64,000 nucleotides of DNA from Firmicutes bacterium HGW-Firmicutes-7 (GTDB lineage Bacteria > Bacillota > Clostridia > Lachnospirales > Vallitaleaceae), in assembly GCA_002841375.1 (NCBI GenBank), contig PGZO01000011.1, positions 47,907 to 111,906 on the forward strand. Reading direction: 5' to 3'. Position 1 is the first letter of the stretch. Each line of letters opens with the position of its first letter. Both the position numbers and the translations under genes were made by a program. Below are positions 36,877-47,426 of the stretch, piece after piece. The notes under the pieces are model-generated. The model was not told the DNA's origin and made no database searches. It saw only the letters and a program-made list of their open reading frames with translations.

Positions 36877-37740
36877 ATGAAAAAAGAAAGTAGCTTAATA
36901 CTTGAAGGCGGTGGAATGAGAGGAGCATATACCGCCGGAGTTATGCAGTTTTTTTTAGAAAAAGAATTAGAGTTACCTTATGTTATTGGCGTATCTGCAG
37001 GAATTTGCCAAGCAATGTCTTATGTTTCTAAGCAACACGGAAGAAACAAGCAGGTAACCATTGAAATGGCAGTAGATCCTAGATATATAAGATATAAAGG
37101 TATTTTAGATGGAACAGGATTGTTTAATATGGACTTTATATTTGATCAAATTCCAAATGAGATTGTTAAATATGACTACGAGGCGTTTAGAAAATCATCT
37201 CAAAAACTAGTCGCTGTAGCAACAGATTGTAAAACCGGACGTCCAGTATATTTGGATTGTCATGATTCGACTAGTAATGATGAACTTAATATGATGGTAA
37301 GAGCGTCAAGTAGTCTTCCTCTTTTTGCACCAGTTGTAAAATTAAGGGACATGGAGTTATTAGATGGTGGTATATCTGATTCAATCCCTATTGAAAAAGC
37401 CATTTCTGATGGAAATGAAAAAAATATTGTAGTTTTAACTAGATGTTATGGGTACAGGAAAAAACCTTCAAGGGGATTAATCTTATATAAGGTATTATTG
37501 GGTTCTGGTTGTAAAGGTGCGATAGAGGCACTGAAAAATAGATATAAAAATTACAATAAAGCGCTAGATGATTTAGATAAATACCGGAATGATGGACTAG
37601 CTTATGTTATTGCACCAAGCAGAGACTTAAATATAAAAAGAGCTGAAAAGGATATTGAAAAATTAGAACAACTATATGAATTAGGTTATCATGATGCCGA
37701 ACAACAATATGATGATATAATAAGCTACTTAGAAAAATAA
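36877..37740 (+). CDS. Patatin-like phospholipase
   Basis: A 287-residue acyl hydrolase of the patatin/RssA type. The oxyanion hole is 'LEGGGMRGAYTAGVM', the nucleophile serine is in 'IGVSAGICQAM' (GxSxG), and the aspartate of the dyad is in 'LLDGGISDSIPIEKAI'. It is probably cytoplasmic or membrane-associated, acting on lipids. It heads a tight run with a membrane-anchored protein and two ABC-2 permeases. Confidence 0.92.
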   Translation: MKKESSLILEGGGMRGAYTAGVMQFFLEKELELPYVIGVSAGICQAMSYVSKQHGRNKQVTIEMAVDPRYIRYKGILDGTGLFNMDFIFDQIPNEIVKYDYEAFRKSSQKLVAVATDCKTGRPVYLDCHDSTSNDELNMMVRASSSLPLFAPVVKLRDMELLDGGISDSIPIEKAISDGNEKNIVVLTRCYGYRKKPSRGLILYKVLLGSGCKGAIEALKNRYKNYNKALDDLDKYRNDGLAYVIAPSRDLNIKRAEKDIEKLEQLYELGYHDAEQQYDDIISYLEK

Positions 37741-37749
37741 GGAGGAAAG

Positions 37750-38907
37750 ATGACAGCAAAAAAAGAAGATGTAAATAAAACCATAGACCCCAAGAAAATA
37801 CTAAAAAACAATATTATTATTACTACTATATTTGCTATTGCTGTCATGTCAATCTTAATTATTGGATTTGGAAAAGCAGAAACTAGCCCAAATGATGAAA
37901 TGGTTGTTTTTGATAGTGTTATTAAAACACTGTTTTTAGATACATATGAGACAACAAGTGAAATAGAATTCGCGAAGCTTGATACAAAAGAGTTTAGTGA
38001 TCCACAAGTCAAACAAATTCTTAATATGATGAAGGATATTAACATAAAGGCCACACATAGATACAACAAGCTAACCAGTGAGTTTGAACTAATTTTTGAT
38101 GTTAGAGTGAAAGATGTATCAACTGTTAAAGGCCATATTTATGCACATAATAATATCGTTGCAATAGATATCCCACTGTTATATTCAAAACCTTTGTATA
38201 TGACAGATGAAGTTTTTTTGGAAAATTACGGGTTAAATCATGAACAAGTCAAAATTTTATCCTCAAATTTAAAAGATAAGATTGTGAGTAAATCCTATGA
38301 AAGCATTCAAGGGTTTGAAGCAGAAAGTTATGTTGATTTGTTTTTAGCATTTATATCGAATACGTTGACAGAGTCATTAAATAAACAGAAAATTAACATA
38401 AATGATGATCAATTTAAGGGCACCCTATACGTATTAAATGCTGATACTAAAGATTTGTTAGATATTACAAACAATATTTTGAATACAATGCTGGACGATA
38501 GAAAGCTTGCATATGTTATGAACAGGATAAACTCAACTTTTTTGTTTAACGAGAATACGATAGAACAGTTGGAAATTGATGATTATTTACAAGTCAATAT
38601 AGATTCCACTTTTTTTATAGATAAAAGATCTGTAGTTAGGAAAAGTGGACACAATATTAGTGGTACTTTTAAGGGCGTTCAAGGAATACCAATTAATTAC
38701 GAACTAAATGTTAATACGACTGTTTCTAAGGCGAATGAAACAACAGAATTTCATGGCATTAACTTGTCAAATGCTATTAATATTTCTGAACTTACAGAAG
38801 ATGAATTAGAGATCATATACAAGGATATTGAAAAAAAACTAAGCATCATTATTGATAAAAATCGCTTATATGAATTGCTACAGATGGATAAGGAGATCAA
38901 TCCATGA
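37750..38907 (+). CDS. Membrane-anchored extracellular protein of unknown function
   Basis: A 385-residue protein with one N-terminal membrane segment (about 20-42) and a large extracellular part of mixed alpha/beta character without motifs I recognise. The stop overlaps the next permease gene by 4 bp, so it is co-translated with the two ABC-2 permeases and may be their substrate, partner or lipid-binding subunit. Start supported by 'ggagg'. Confidence 0.7.
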   Translation: MTAKKEDVNKTIDPKKILKNNIIITTIFAIAVMSILIIGFGKAETSPNDEMVVFDSVIKTLFLDTYETTSEIEFAKLDTKEFSDPQVKQILNMMKDINIKATHRYNKLTSEFELIFDVRVKDVSTVKGHIYAHNNIVAIDIPLLYSKPLYMTDEVFLENYGLNHEQVKILSSNLKDKIVSKSYESIQGFEAESYVDLFLAFISNTLTESLNKQKININDDQFKGTLYVLNADTKDLLDITNNILNTMLDDRKLAYVMNRINSTFLFNENTIEQLEIDDYLQVNIDSTFFIDKRSVVRKSGHNISGTFKGVQGIPINYELNVNTTVSKANETTEFHGINLSNAINISELTEDELEIIYKDIEKKLSIIIDKNRLYELLQMDKEINP

Positions 38908-40130
38908 CGAGTTCGGTTTGTCTATTTGCTAGAATGATTTATCAAAACTACATAGGACAAGTACGCCAACTCAAGAGAAATATTATGTTATTTTTTGTTC
39001 CGATATGTGTTTTTTTATTTGTATATTTATTTTTTGCATTAAATAATGTTGACGAATCGTTTATTGAACCATTAGAAATTGGTTTAATACTTGAAGATAA
39101 AAGTATTTTTGCAGGAATGGTTGCTGACGGATTTACAAGTTCTGAAGCATTTACTGAATTTGCCAATGTAACGCAAGGGAATGGAGACGAAATATATAAA
39201 ACCTTCAATGAAGGAAAGCTAGATGCGGTTATTCTTATGCCAGAAGGGTTTGTAAATAGTGTTATGCGCTTTTCTTATAACCCAATAATCGTTCAGGTTA
39301 ATCATAGTGAACCACTTAAAACGTTGTTAATAAAAAATGTTATAATGAGTTATGAAAAATATATTACCACTGTAGAAGTAGGTATCCTTACGTTGTTTGA
39401 TCAAATGGAAGACTTAGGCTATGATTGGGATACTATTGTAAGTTACAACGAGCAAATCTCCTACGAGTTAATATTTACGGCCTTATCAAGAACAAGCATG
39501 TTTAGTTATGAGGAAATCGTTAATGTACCGTCAGTCGTGTCAACGATCTATTATTTTATAGCAATTATTGTAATGTTTTTAATGTATATAGCAATATATG
39601 CTGCCATTAATCTCATTAGGGAAAGAGAAGATATGTGCTTCGTAAGGCTTAAAATCTCGAAAATATCATTGTTTAATTATATTATTAGTAAAGCAATTGG
39701 AACAACATTATTTATTAGCACAATAGTATTTGGCTGGTTTTTCATATTTACAGCTTTTACTGGTGGAGTTATGAGTAAAGCATTTTTAATGATGTGTCTC
39801 TTTTTGGTCGTTGCAATTTTATTTGATATTTCATTGGCAATGTTTATGACTGCTTGTGTAAAAAGAGAAGAAGGTGTAATTCTTTTAAGCAACATATTTA
39901 TTTTCATAAATGCAATTATTGGCGGGAGTATTATTCCTATTCAAATGATGCCAGAGGCATTACAAAATATTGCGGTTATATCACCAAATTATTGGATGAT
40001 TAGAGGACTGTTATATTTTCAATCGGGTTATAATTTAAGAGAAGGGTTCTATATTGGAAGTATATTATTACTTTTATCACTGGCTATGTTATTTATAACA
40101 AGCAAAAGGTATGAAAAGGTGACGGTATGA
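38904..40130 (+). CDS. ABC-2 type transporter permease
   Basis: A 408-residue protein. The first membrane segment (about 25-45) is followed by an extracellular domain of about 150 residues, then five or six segments ending near residue 400. 'GSIIPIQMMPEALQNIAVIS' and 'PNYWMIRGLLYF' are typical of the ABC-2 exporter family. The second permease overlaps it by 4 bp. No ATP-binding subunit is encoded in this run. Confidence 0.88.
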   Translation: MTSSVCLFARMIYQNYIGQVRQLKRNIMLFFVPICVFLFVYLFFALNNVDESFIEPLEIGLILEDKSIFAGMVADGFTSSEAFTEFANVTQGNGDEIYKTFNEGKLDAVILMPEGFVNSVMRFSYNPIIVQVNHSEPLKTLLIKNVIMSYEKYITTVEVGILTLFDQMEDLGYDWDTIVSYNEQISYELIFTALSRTSMFSYEEIVNVPSVVSTIYYFIAIIVMFLMYIAIYAAINLIREREDMCFVRLKISKISLFNYIISKAIGTTLFISTIVFGWFFIFTAFTGGVMSKAFLMMCLFLVVAILFDISLAMFMTACVKREEGVILLSNIFIFINAIIGGSIIPIQMMPEALQNIAVISPNYWMIRGLLYFQSGYNLREGFYIGSILLLLSLAMLFITSKRYEKVTV

Positions 40131-41347
40131 GTGGATTAATGAACATCATTGCATTAAGGTTAAAGCTAATTTATAGAAGCTCAGCCATAAGAATGCTTAC
40201 CATAGTAATTGCTTTACTTTTTATAGCGTTAATAGGTAGTCTATATGCAGATGTGGAAAATAGTACAAAAATAAAAATTGGTTATGTCGATGAAAGCAAT
40301 ACGAAGTTTTCTACAGAAGTAGTGCGTAATCTTCATAAAAATGAACTATTAAAACCGATTGAAACATCCTTAGAAAAAGGCGCCCAATTAATTAAAAAGG
40401 GCGAAATTGAAGCACTATTTGTTATAAAAGCTGATGCAGAAAAGAGGGTTTATGAAGGTGAATTTGATGAGATCATTGGCATATATTATTTATCTAACAA
40501 TCATTTGGCACCGATAATTGGCGATGTATTTGTTGGAGAAATGCTTAAAGAAATTAGTATTATTACAGCGGTTAATTATTTAGAAGAAGTCATTGGCGAT
40601 TATGAAGAAAAGGAAGAAGCATTAACGACTGCATATGAATACGGACAAGAACTTGCGAAGAATTTAAAAAAAGATTATTATGTTAATATTGAGATTTTTT
40701 CATTTTCCGAAGATAAGATCATTGACACAAAAAATATAAGCAATCAAATGATATATCATCAAATGATTCTAGGTATTATTTTATCTTTTTTATCTTTTTT
40801 CGTTTTATTTACAGCTTCAAGCATTGTAAAGGATGAAGAGAATCATTTGATTCAAAAAATCATTATTTCAAAAACCTCTAAAGTTATTATAATATTAGGA
40901 GATTATTTAAGCATTGTTATTGCTTCTACCTCCATTGCAATGCTCTTTGCACTGATTAGTGCATACTATAGTAATGATTTTCTTAAGACGCTTTACTTGA
41001 ATAGCGTAATATTGCTTCTCTTTATTGGTTCGTTTTCTGCGTTAATACTATTCATGACAAAGCTGTTTAAAAGCGTATCCAGCTTTGTAGTAATGGGCGC
41101 TGTGCTTATATTAATCATTGGTATTATTAGTGGTTGCTTCTTTAACATTGATTTATCTCTGCCAATTATAAAAAGCTTTGCTTATTTTACACCTTCTTAC
41201 CAAGCATTAAATAGATTAATGGGTGTAGTTGTAAACGGAAGCTTTATTAATATAGGTGGATATATAACATATATTAGTATTTCTATTGCGACATTATTAT
41301 TCGGATCTGTTGTCCTGTGGTCAAATAAAAAGGTTACGAGCTCGTAG
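40127..41347 (+). CDS. ABC-2 type transporter permease
   Basis: A 406-residue protein of the same topology as the preceding permease, with an N-terminal segment, an extracellular domain (about 45-205) and a C-terminal membrane block containing '[20 protein letters not shown]'. The two would form a heterodimeric exporter. The last four codons and the stop (VTSS, tag) lie inside copy 3 of the recurring hairpin motif, so the C-terminus may have been set by that element. Confidence 0.88.
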   Translation: MSGLMNIIALRLKLIYRSSAIRMLTIVIALLFIALIGSLYADVENSTKIKIGYVDESNTKFSTEVVRNLHKNELLKPIETSLEKGAQLIKKGEIEALFVIKADAEKRVYEGEFDEIIGIYYLSNNHLAPIIGDVFVGEMLKEISIITAVNYLEEVIGDYEEKEEALTTAYEYGQELAKNLKKDYYVNIEIFSFSEDKIIDTKNISNQMIYHQMILGIILSFLSFFVLFTASSIVKDEENHLIQKIIISKTSKVIIILGDYLSIVIASTSIAMLFALISAYYSNDFLKTLYLNSVILLLFIGSFSALILFMTKLFKSVSSFVVMGAVLILIIGIISGCFFNIDLSLPIIKSFAYFTPSYQALNRLMGVVVNGSFINIGGYITYISISIATLLFGSVVLWSNKKVTSS

Positions 41348-41367
41348 CAAATGCGGAGGGCGAGTAT
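41332..41367 (+). repeat. Recurring hairpin motif, copy 3 (overlaps a stop codon)
   Basis: 'ggttacgagctcgtagcaaa' then 'tgcggagggcgagtat', matching copy 1 at all but three positions over about 35 bases. Outer stem gctc/gggc, loop 'gtagcaaatgcgga'. It begins inside the ABC-2 permease gene and ends about 55 bp before the phenylacetate-CoA ligase start. Confidence 0.6.
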
Positions 41368-41420
41368 TTTTGATCTATGTAATTACAGTGACAATGGGTT
41401 ATTATAGGGGGATTATCGGC

Positions 41421-42713
41421 ATGATTTGGTCTAAGGAAGAAACGCTTAGTAGAGCTGAAATGGAAGCTTTGCAGCTCGAACGACTACAAAGAACAGTAAC
41501 AAAAATTTATGAAAAAGTACCTTATTATAGGACTAAGATGGATGAGATAAGCATCAATCCAAGTAAAATTGAATCCTTAGAGGATCTAAAAAAACTTCCG
41601 TTTACTATAAAGGATGATTTAAGGCAAAACTATCCGTTTGGGCTTTTTACTACATCAAAGAAAGAACTGGTAAGAATTCATGCTTCATCAGGTACAACTG
41701 GAAAACCAACAGTAGTTGGCTATACTCAAAATGACATTGATACCTGGAGTGAACTTATCGCAAGATTGGTAACAATGGCAGGTGCTACATCAGAGGACGT
41801 AGCTCAAGTAGCTTTTGGTTATGGGTTGTTTACGGGAGCTTTCGGACTACATTATGGATTAGAAAGAGCGGGGGTGCTCGTTGTTCCCACGTCAAGTGGA
41901 AATACTGAAAAACAATTAATGCTAATGAAGGATTTTGAAACAACGATATTGGTATGTACGCCTTCCTATGCATTACATATGGCTGAGACTGCTGAGAAGC
42001 TAGGTCTTGATCCAAAAAAGGATTTACATATTAGGTTAGGGCTTTTTGGTGGAGAAGGTTCTTCAGAAGCTATGAGGACGGAGATACAAAAGGTTTGGGG
42101 AATGTTAGCGACAGAAAATTACGGTATGAGTGAGCTAATTGGACCAGGGGTTTCTGGTGAATGTACTTATTTAAATGGGATGCATATCAATGAAGATCAT
42201 TTTTTGCCAGAAATAATTGATCCAATTACAGGTGAGGTATTACCAGCGGGTGAGCTTGGGGAGTTAGTAATAACGACCATTACAAAAGAAGCGCTTCCAC
42301 TGATTAGATATAGAACGAAAGATATAACGAGGTTAATGTATGAGCCTTGTGGTTGTGGAAGAACAACAGTAAGGATGGCTAAGATAGAAGGAAGAACGGA
42401 TGATATGTTAATTATTAGAGGGGTGAATGTGTTCCCATCTCAAATCGAAGAAGTACTGCTTAATTGTGCAGGAGTTGGCCCACACTATGAAATTTTAGTG
42501 AAGAAAAGTGGTCATCTGGATTACTTAGAAATAGATGTTGAGCTTATTGATCGCTCGCTTCTAGATTCTTATCAAAAATTGCAGGAATTAGGTGGCAAAA
42601 TAAGACATGAGCTTCGAACAGTATTAGGATTAGAAGCGAAAATTAACTTGGTTAGTCCTAGAACATTAAAACGTTATGAAGGAAAAGCTAAAAGAGTCAC
42701 TGACTTAAGATAA
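41421..42713 (+). CDS. Phenylacetate-CoA ligase (first copy)
   Basis: A 430-residue adenylate-forming enzyme. The AMP/phosphate loop is '[18 protein letters not shown]', followed by '[11 protein letters not shown]', and the C-terminal lysine is in '[10 protein letters not shown]'. It joins aryl acetates to CoA, or in fermenters may run in reverse to make ATP from aryl-CoA. I start at the ATG at 41421 with 'aggggga' ahead; the longer frame from 41286 runs into the permease gene. It shares its N-terminal wording with the second copy at 45535. Confidence 0.93.
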   Translation: MIWSKEETLSRAEMEALQLERLQRTVTKIYEKVPYYRTKMDEISINPSKIESLEDLKKLPFTIKDDLRQNYPFGLFTTSKKELVRIHASSGTTGKPTVVGYTQNDIDTWSELIARLVTMAGATSEDVAQVAFGYGLFTGAFGLHYGLERAGVLVVPTSSGNTEKQLMLMKDFETTILVCTPSYALHMAETAEKLGLDPKKDLHIRLGLFGGEGSSEAMRTEIQKVWGMLATENYGMSELIGPGVSGECTYLNGMHINEDHFLPEIIDPITGEVLPAGELGELVITTITKEALPLIRYRTKDITRLMYEPCGCGRTTVRMAKIEGRTDDMLIIRGVNVFPSQIEEVLLNCAGVGPHYEILVKKSGHLDYLEIDVELIDRSLLDSYQKLQELGGKIRHELRTVLGLEAKINLVSPRTLKRYEGKAKRVTDLR

Positions 42714-42740
42714 CTATTAAAAAATGAAAGGATGAATACA

Positions 42741-44489
42741 ATGATGAATAAAAAACTCATGCTAGGAAACGAAGCGGTAGCTAGAGGTGCTTATGAAGCT
42801 GGTGTAACTGTTGCAGTAGCATATCCAGGTACGCCAAGTACAGAAATAACAGAGTTTATTGCAGAATATGATGAAATTTATGCTGAGTGGGGTCCAAATG
42901 AAAAGGTTGCCATGGAGGTAGCCATAGGTTCTGCAATTGCTGGGGCAAGAACACTTGTATCAATGAAGCACGTAGGGCTTAACGTCGCAGCAGATCCATT
43001 GTTTACTGTTTCTTATACCGGTATAAATGGTGGTCTTGTCATTATGGTTGCAGACGATCCGGGAATGCATAGCTCACAAAATGAGCAAGATAGTCGTTAT
43101 TATGCAAAAGCTGCGCATATTCCTATGTTAGAGCCTTCTGATTCACAGGAAACAAAAGAATTTGTTAAAAAGGCATTCGAAATAAGTGAACAGTATGATA
43201 CACCAGTGATGGTAAGATTGACGACTAGGGTTTCTCATTCACAGAGTATCGTAGCGCTAGAAGAGCGAGAGAATATTAACCTTCGAGAATATCAAAAGGA
43301 TTTTATGAAAAATGTTATGATGCCAGGAATGGCAAGGCTTAAGCATGTTGTAGTTGAAAAACGTATGAAGGATATTGCAGCCGCTTCAAATACAATGATT
43401 ATGAATACGATTGAAATTAAATCTACTAAAATTGGTGTTATTACAAGTGGTGTGCCCTATCAATACGTAAAAGAAAGCTTACCAGAGGCATCCATATTAA
43501 AGCTTGGAATTGTACATCCATTGCCAAGGAAATTAATTGAAGACTTTGCAAAAAAAGTAGAAGTTCTATATATTATTGAAGAGCTTGAGCCAATTATTGA
43601 AGATGAGGTTAAGTCATGGGGTATTGATTGTATTGGAAAAGATATATTAACTGTTCAAGGTGAATATAGCGCGAATCTAATTAGTGAAAGAATTGGGGAG
43701 CAGGACCTTCATCTTTCTCAACCAAAGAGTTTGCCTCAAAGACCACCTGTAATGTGCCCAGGATGTCCTCATAGAGGCGTATATTACATACTGAATAAAC
43801 TTAAAAAGCATGCATCAGGTGATATTGGATGTTATACATTAGGAGCGTTGCCACCATTACAAGGTATGGACACTTGTGTCTGTATGGGTGCAAGTATTAG
43901 TATGCTTCATGGAATGGAAAAGGCAAGAGGGAAGGAATTTGTAAAAGATTGGGTTGCAGTAATAGGAGATTCAACTTTTGTGCATTCTGGCATAACGGGT
44001 CTCGTAGATATAGTATATAATAAAGGTGCTTCTACGGTTATGATCTTAGATAATTCTACAACGGGTATGACAGGGCATCAAGATAACCCAGCTACAGGAT
44101 TAACACTTAAGGGTGAAGCTACGAGTGTACTTAATTTAGTAGAACTAACTAAAAGCGTTGGTATTAAACGTGTAAGGGTGGTAAACCCCTTTAATTTAAA
44201 AGAAGTTGAAGAAGCTGTTAAGGAAGAAACTGCTGCTTTAGAGCCTTCAGTTATTATTGCTAGTGCAGCTTGTGAACTATTAGATAAGAAAAGAGTAAGA
44301 ATTCCATTTTTTATTGATGAAGCAGTATGTAAAAAGTGTGGTATGTGTATGAAGCTAGGATGTCCAGCAATTCAAAAGAAGGACGGAAACTATCAAATTA
44401 ACGATGCTATTTGCAGTGGTTGCACATTATGTTCATCGGTATGTAAATTTGGCGCAATTTCAAAGGTAGGTGAAAATCATGACAATTAA
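42741..44489 (+). CDS. iorA: Indolepyruvate ferredoxin oxidoreductase, alpha subunit
   Basis: About 582 residues. Pyrimidine and core domain with 'VAYPGTPSTEITEF', TPP-binding 'IGCYTLGALPP' and 'GDSTFVHSGITGLVDIVYNK', and a C-terminal 2x[4Fe-4S] ferredoxin domain ('CKKCGMCMKLGCPAI', 'CSGCTLCSSVC'). With IorB it oxidatively decarboxylates aryl-2-oxoacids from Trp, Phe and Tyr to aryl-acetyl-CoA and reduces ferredoxin. Start chosen at 42741, 8 bases after 'gaaagga'; the ATG at 42732 overlaps that site. Confidence 0.95.
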   Translation: MMNKKLMLGNEAVARGAYEAGVTVAVAYPGTPSTEITEFIAEYDEIYAEWGPNEKVAMEVAIGSAIAGARTLVSMKHVGLNVAADPLFTVSYTGINGGLVIMVADDPGMHSSQNEQDSRYYAKAAHIPMLEPSDSQETKEFVKKAFEISEQYDTPVMVRLTTRVSHSQSIVALEERENINLREYQKDFMKNVMMPGMARLKHVVVEKRMKDIAAASNTMIMNTIEIKSTKIGVITSGVPYQYVKESLPEASILKLGIVHPLPRKLIEDFAKKVEVLYIIEELEPIIEDEVKSWGIDCIGKDILTVQGEYSANLISERIGEQDLHLSQPKSLPQRPPVMCPGCPHRGVYYILNKLKKHASGDIGCYTLGALPPLQGMDTCVCMGASISMLHGMEKARGKEFVKDWVAVIGDSTFVHSGITGLVDIVYNKGASTVMILDNSTTGMTGHQDNPATGLTLKGEATSVLNLVELTKSVGIKRVRVVNPFNLKEVEEAVKEETAALEPSVIIASAACELLDKKRVRIPFFIDEAVCKKCGMCMKLGCPAIQKKDGNYQINDAICSGCTLCSSVCKFGAISKVGENHDN

Positions 44490-45051
44490 TAATATTCTTG
44501 TAGTAGGTGTTGGCGGACAAGGTACTTTGATAACAAGTAGAATTCTAGGAAACTTAGCAATGTCCTTAGGGCATGATGTTAAATTATCTGAGGTTCATGG
44601 TATGGCACAAAGAGGTGGTAGCGTTGTTACGCATATTAGATATGGGGAGAAGGTATATTCACCTTTAGTTGAAATAGGTCAAGCGGATATCATTGTATCC
44701 TTTGAAAAGTTGGAAGCCCTTAGATGGAAACACTTCTTAAGGGAAGATGGAATTATGTTAGTGAATACACAAGAAATTGATCCCATGCCAGTTATTATAG
44801 GAACAAGTACATATCCTGAAGACATTATTCTTAAGCTTGAAGAAGAATGTAAAAATGTAATTTCAATCGATGCTTTAAGTAGAGCAAAAGAGCTTGGAAA
44901 TATTAAAGTAGCAAATACAGTATTACTAGGGTTATTGGCAAAAAATATGTCTATTCCAAAAGAAAACTGGATTGAAATAATAAAGACTACCGTGCCAGAA
45001 AAAACAATAGAGATTAATGTTGCTGCATTTGAAAGTGGTTACACTGCATAA
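44479..45051 (+). CDS. iorB: Indolepyruvate ferredoxin oxidoreductase, beta subunit
   Basis: About 190 residues. 'VVGVGGQGTLITSRILG' and 'EVHGMAQRGGSVVTHIRYG' are the gamma-domain signatures of 2-oxoacid oxidoreductases. It partners IorA, with which it overlaps by 11 bp. The ATG at 44479 is preferred because 'aaaggtagg' lies ahead of it; the GTG at 44470 is part of that site. Confidence 0.94.
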   Translation: MTINNILVVGVGGQGTLITSRILGNLAMSLGHDVKLSEVHGMAQRGGSVVTHIRYGEKVYSPLVEIGQADIIVSFEKLEALRWKHFLREDGIMLVNTQEIDPMPVIIGTSTYPEDIILKLEEECKNVISIDALSRAKELGNIKVANTVLLGLLAKNMSIPKENWIEIIKTTVPEKTIEINVAAFESGYTA

Positions 45052-45065
45052 AGGGGGAAAACTGA

Positions 45066-45494
45066 ATGATTTTAAAACAATTATCCGTATTGATAGAAAA
45101 TAAAAAAGGTAGCTTGGCAGAAGTAACAAGTTTGATTAAGGAAAATGACATTAATATAAGAGCTATTGCGGCATTTGATACACCTGACTACGGCATTCTT
45201 AGGCTAATAGTAGACACACCAGAAAGAGCAAAGGTTGCCCTTGAAGATTGCGGTTATGGAGTCGTTCTTACTGATGTAATTGCAGTAGAACTTGAAGATG
45301 AAAAAGGTGCATTAAATGGAATCTTAACAGTACTTGAAGAAAATGATTTACAAATAGAATACATATATTCTTTTGTAATTAGAAATTATGCCAGTCCGCT
45401 AATGATATTAAAGGTGAATGATTTAAATGAAGCGATAAATATTTTAGGTGAAAACAAAATTAAAGTTGCGAGCAGAAACGAAATTCATAAGTAA
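45066..45494 (+). CDS. Tandem ACT-domain protein (first copy)
   Basis: A 142-residue protein made of two ACT domains ('[20 protein letters not shown]' at the start, '[20 protein letters not shown]' in the middle). Such stand-alone proteins bind amino acids and occur next to aryl-CoA ligase and ior genes. It probably senses an aromatic amino acid or modulates the enzymes; the ligand is inferred. It has an 'aaggggg' site and its paralogue is two genes downstream. Confidence 0.9.
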   Translation: MILKQLSVLIENKKGSLAEVTSLIKENDINIRAIAAFDTPDYGILRLIVDTPERAKVALEDCGYGVVLTDVIAVELEDEKGALNGILTVLEENDLQIEYIYSFVIRNYASPLMILKVNDLNEAINILGENKIKVASRNEIHK

Positions 45495-45534
45495 ATTATA
45501 TATACTTTGTAAAAGCATTGACGGGAGGAAAATA

Positions 45535-46833
45535 ATGATTTGGAATGAACATTTTGAATGTATGAGCAGAGAACAAATGACGTTGTTACAAAACGAAAGA
45601 CTTTGCCAAATGGTCGAGAGAGTATATTATAACGTACCTTTTTACAGGAAGAAAATGCAAGAATTAGGTATGGAGCCAGGTGATATTACAGGTCTTGAAG
45701 ATTTACCAAAGCTTCCTTTTACAACAAAGCAAGATTTAAGAGATAATTATCCGTTTGGTCTTTTTGCTACGCCAATGGAGGATGTTGTTAGAATACATGC
45801 ATCTTCTGGAACGACAGGTAAACCTACAGTTGTTGGGTATACTAGAAGAGATATTGCAATGTGGTCTGAAGTAGTAGCTAGGTCCCTAAGTGCAGCAGGC
45901 ATTGGCAAGAAAGATCGTATTCAAATTGCATATGGATATGGTTTGTTTACCGGTGGATTAGGTGTACATTATGGCGCAGAAAGAATTGGTGCAACAGTTA
46001 TTCCGATTTCAGGAGGAAATACAGCTAAACAAATTCAATTATTACAAGATTTTGAAAGTACAGCGATTGCGCTAACACCTTCTTATGCGCTATATTTAGC
46101 AGAAGCAATGGAAGAAATGGGGGTTAAACCTGAATCCTTAAAGCTTAAAGTTGGTATCTTTGGTGCAGAGCCGTGGACAGAGAATATGAGAAAAGAAATT
46201 GAATCAAAGCTTGGTATTAAAGCAATTGATATTTATGGGCTTTCAGAAATAATTGGACCAGGTGTTTCCATAGAGTGTATGGAACAAAACGGGCTACATA
46301 TTTTTGAAGATCATTTTATTCCTGAAACCATTTATAGAGATACGCTTTTACCATCTGAGCAAGGAGAGGAAGGTGAATTAGTTTTCACTACGGTTACAAA
46401 GGAAGCTTTACCAATTTTAAGGTATCGAACACGCGACTTAACAACGCTTCAATATGATGTTTGTGACTGTGGGAGAACAACAGTACGAATGAAGAAATGT
46501 ACAGGTCGTTCGGATGATATGTTAATCATTCGTGGAGTAAATATTTTCCCTTCACAAATAGAAAGTGTATTGCTCGAGCTTAGCGAGACAAAACCTCATT
46601 ACTTATTAATAGTGGATAGAAAAAACAACCTCGATACTTTAGAGGTTTGGGTCGAAGTTGACGATATGTTTTTCTCGGATGAAATCAAACAACTTGAAGC
46701 ATTAACGAATAAAATAGTGAACGCCCTTCAGAGTACTTTAGGTATAGGTGTTAAGGTTCGACTAGTTGAACCAAAAACTATTGAGAGAAGTGAAGGAAAG
46801 GCAAAAAGAGTGATTGATAAAAGGAAAATATAA
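45535..46833 (+). CDS. Phenylacetate-CoA ligase (second copy)
   Basis: A 432-residue paralogue of the gene at 41421, with '[20 protein letters not shown]', '[16 protein letters not shown]' and '[15 protein letters not shown]'. The ATG at 45535 follows 'gggagg'; the longer frame from 45448 overlaps the ACT gene. Two ligases flanking one IorAB suggest different acyl chains (indole-, phenyl- or hydroxyphenylacetate) or different directions of flux; this is inference. Confidence 0.93.
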   Translation: MIWNEHFECMSREQMTLLQNERLCQMVERVYYNVPFYRKKMQELGMEPGDITGLEDLPKLPFTTKQDLRDNYPFGLFATPMEDVVRIHASSGTTGKPTVVGYTRRDIAMWSEVVARSLSAAGIGKKDRIQIAYGYGLFTGGLGVHYGAERIGATVIPISGGNTAKQIQLLQDFESTAIALTPSYALYLAEAMEEMGVKPESLKLKVGIFGAEPWTENMRKEIESKLGIKAIDIYGLSEIIGPGVSIECMEQNGLHIFEDHFIPETIYRDTLLPSEQGEEGELVFTTVTKEALPILRYRTRDLTTLQYDVCDCGRTTVRMKKCTGRSDDMLIIRGVNIFPSQIESVLLELSETKPHYLLIVDRKNNLDTLEVWVEVDDMFFSDEIKQLEALTNKIVNALQSTLGIGVKVRLVEPKTIERSEGKAKRVIDKRKI

Positions 46834-46843
46834 GGAGGGTAAT

Positions 46844-47266
46844 ATGATTATCAAGCAATTAACAATATTCATTGAAAACAAGTCAGGACGCTTAGCAGAG
46901 GTAACAAAAGTATTAGGTGAAAACAACATTAATATATCAGCACTTAGTGTAGCAGACACCTCTGAATATGGTTTAATTAGATTAATTGTAAGTGATGGAG
47001 AAAAAGCTGTTAAGTTACTAAAAAAATCAGAATTTTCCGTTAATCTAACGGATGTTATATGTTTATCCGTAGCGCATAAGCCGGGCGCACTTCATGACGC
47101 GATTGAAATTTTGTCAGAAGCAAACGTGGGGATTGAATATATGTATGCCTATGCATTAGGTAATAAGGCTGCTGTGATTATGAAAGTTTCTGATCCCAAG
47201 GAAGCCATTTATGTACTAACTGAAAAAGATATTGAGCTATTAAAAGCGGATGATGTATATAAGTAG
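46844..47266 (+). CDS. Tandem ACT-domain protein (second copy)
   Basis: A 140-residue paralogue of the ACT protein at 45066 ('KQLTIFIENKSGRLAEVTKV', then 'CLSVAHKPGALHDAIEILSE'). I start at the ATG at 46844, just after 'aaggaggg'; the longer frame from 46814 runs into the ligase gene. It ends the aryl-oxoacid operon, so the ligase-ACT pair appears duplicated around iorAB. Confidence 0.9.
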   Translation: MIIKQLTIFIENKSGRLAEVTKVLGENNINISALSVADTSEYGLIRLIVSDGEKAVKLLKKSEFSVNLTDVICLSVAHKPGALHDAIEILSEANVGIEYMYAYALGNKAAVIMKVSDPKEAIYVLTEKDIELLKADDVYK

Positions 47267-47426
47267 TATAGTTGAAGCATCATCTTGTGACACGAATAAA
47301 TTGTACAAATAATTATTTGAAAAGATTACTATATATTGTAAATGAACTTATAATATGTTATCTTGTACAAACAAGCAAGCTGTTCAACTAAACCTAGTAA
47401 TAAAAAATATCCGTAGGAGGGAAAAA

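Noticed and set aside
41286..41420. Longer N-terminus for the first phenylacetate-CoA ligase
   Set aside because: It overlaps the permease gene and the extra residues match nothing in the paralogue; the ATG at 41421 has a good ribosome site.
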